Source: Mycolicibacterium flavescens (GTDB lineage Bacteria > Actinomycetota > Actinomycetes > Mycobacteriales > Mycobacteriaceae). From it: a DNA stretch of 64,000 bases. The notes under the pieces are model-generated. The model was not told the origin of the DNA, ran no database searches, and saw only the letters and a list, made by a program, of their open reading frames with translations. Positions 63,385 through 64,000 of the stretch are shown here, in pieces (position 1 is the first letter of the stretch; each line of letters begins with the position of its first letter). The stretch covers positions 310,001 to 374,000 of the forward strand of contig NZ_MIHA01000003.1 in assembly GCF_001722335.1 (NCBI RefSeq), in the 5' to 3' direction. The position numbers were made by a program, and so were the translations under genes.

Positions 63385-63816
63385 TCACGCCAGCAGCGTG
63401 ACACCGGCGACGATCAGCGCGGGCACCTTCACCAGTTCCAGTGCGACGTAACCGAAGTGGGCCCGCGAGCGGCCACCCGGGTCTTGGCTGTCCGGCGCGG
63501 CCAGCACCGTGTCGGAGCGGCGGTTGAGCGCGGGCCGGATCGCCAGTTGCCCGACCAGCATGACGATGGCCACGGCCACCGCGACGATCGTGACCACCCG
63601 CGGCGGATCGAGCACGATCGCGATCACCAGGACCGCGGCCAGGACCGCCTCGACGGTGTTGAGCGCGCGAAACACCAACCGCCCGATGCCCAGCCCCACC
63701 TTCAGCGTCACCCCCGGCGCCCGGAACTTCAGCGGCGCCTCGATGAACGAGATGGCCAGAACCATCCCCAACCAGACGAAGACGACCGCGACCGCAATCG
63801 CCGGTGCCGTGCTCAT
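63385..63816 (-). CDS. Four-helix integral membrane protein
   Basis: Membrane protein of 143 residues with helices at about 4-26, 50-70, 74-98 and 120-142. Motifs such as SFIEAPLKFRAPGVTL and GRLVFRALNTVEAVLA recur in a family of actinobacterial membrane proteins I cannot name. ATG at 63816 with an AAGGAGG site. The ATG overlaps the stop of the upstream regulator by 4 bp, so they form a coupled pair and the regulator may control it. Function unknown. Confidence 0.8.
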   Translation of the reverse strand: MSTAPAIAVAVVFVWLGMVLAISFIEAPLKFRAPGVTLKVGLGIGRLVFRALNTVEAVLAAVLVIAIVLDPPRVVTIVAVAVAIVMLVGQLAIRPALNRRSDTVLAAPDSQDPGGRSRAHFGYVALELVKVPALIVAGVTLLA

Positions 63817-64000
63817 GGTGCCTCCTTTTTCGACGCGAGCATCGCGACGCACATCCCCGGTTCGGCGAACGGGATCAGCGCGTCGACGGTCAGCGGCGCC
63901 TCCCAGGCCGCCAACGCGCCCTGCATGATCCCGAGGTGGATGGGGCAGATGACCTCGCGGTGGTCGACCGCGAGTTCGAGGAACGGACAGTTGCGCAGTG
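63813..64000 (-). CDS. ArsR/MarR-like regulator, C-terminal part (5' end beyond window)
   Basis: The last ~62 codons of a gene entering from the right edge. The peptide has LRNCPFLELAVDHREVICP, then IHLGIMQGAL and FAEPGMCVAML. The spaced Cys/His residues (CPF, ICPIH, MCV) match the cysteine-containing C-terminal domain of a group of actinobacterial winged-helix regulators. The HTH itself is outside the window, so the family is inferred. Its TGA overlaps the ATG of the membrane protein gene (ATGA). Confidence 0.65.
   Translation of the reverse strand, partial: LRNCPFLELAVDHREVICPIHLGIMQGALAAWEAPLTVDALIPFAEPGMCVAMLASKKEAP

Overview
The window is about 64 kb of high-GC, densely coded chromosome from a mycobacterium, most likely a fast grower (Mycolicibacterium-type). 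The evidence is the gene content: a trehalose polyphleate (TPP) locus, the fadE5/fadA2/fabG4/htdX set, aftD, pgfA, lpqI, a WS/DGAT acyltransferase, lipC, frequent GTG/TTG starts and many -10 hexamers placed 6-8 nt before start codons (leaderless genes). From about 25 kb rightwards the gene order follows the M. tuberculosis Rv0219-Rv0243 block, and fadE5 corresponds to Rv0244c. Additional genes are inserted. No rRNA, tRNA, CRISPR array, prophage or intact insertion sequence was seen.

Region by region. (1) 1-17858: the TPP locus. A leftward operon papA3-mmpL10-fadD23-PE (PE cut by the window edge) diverges from a 3626-residue bimodular polyketide synthase. The expected pathway is: FadD23 activates a starter fatty acid, Pks builds phleic acids, PapA3 acylates trehalose, MmpL10 exports the diacyl intermediate, and the PE-domain serine hydrolase completes acylation outside the membrane. 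(2) 17861-25340: a dihydrodipicolinate-reductase-like enzyme, fadE5, a NarL-type two-component system preceded by a structured-RNA-like element, a flavin/F420 LLM oxidoreductase and a TDT transporter. As I recall, M. smegmatis carries its glycopeptidolipid genes in this interval. None are here. (3) 25463-31194: fadA2 / fabG4-htdX, their probable TetR regulator, lipoprotein LpqI and a DUF2613 micro-protein. (4) 31226-43857: aftD, an MFS pump, the PHP lactonase, a frameshifted AMP-ligase gene, a 4 x 25 bp minisatellite, an acyltransferase, pgfA and a large membrane protein. These mostly concern envelope arabinan and lipoglycan assembly. (5) 43865-44851: a small lower-GC insertion with a vapBC toxin-antitoxin pair, a diverged copy of the 3' end of the neighbouring glycosyltransferase gene and a beta-propeller fragment. 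(6) 44852-50189: glycosyltransferase, methyltransferase, aldehyde dehydrogenase (KstR-like site) and a second FadE5-type dehydrogenase. (7) 50190-64000: a TetR gene with an upstream micro-ORF, a RibD-like reductase, an AraC-DinB protein, arylamine N-acetyltransferase, two small proteins, echA1, a Ser/Thr kinase, a KstR-operator-bearing plsC/hydrolase operon, WS/DGAT and lipC, a two-domain acyl-CoA dehydrogenase, and an ArsR-like regulator coupled to a membrane protein.

The common theme is fatty-acyl and envelope-lipid metabolism. The regulatory findings I trust most are the TTACT-N4-RGTAA dyads at both the fadE5 promoter and the fadA2/fabG4 divergent promoter (probably sites for the TetR protein at 29047-29694), and a full consensus KstR operator at the plsC promoter. 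The most novel-looking signals are the three-way-junction element at 23101-23194, the vapBC island, and the minisatellite that supplies the stop codons of two convergent genes. All family assignments come from reading motifs and from memory of homologues. No database search was run.
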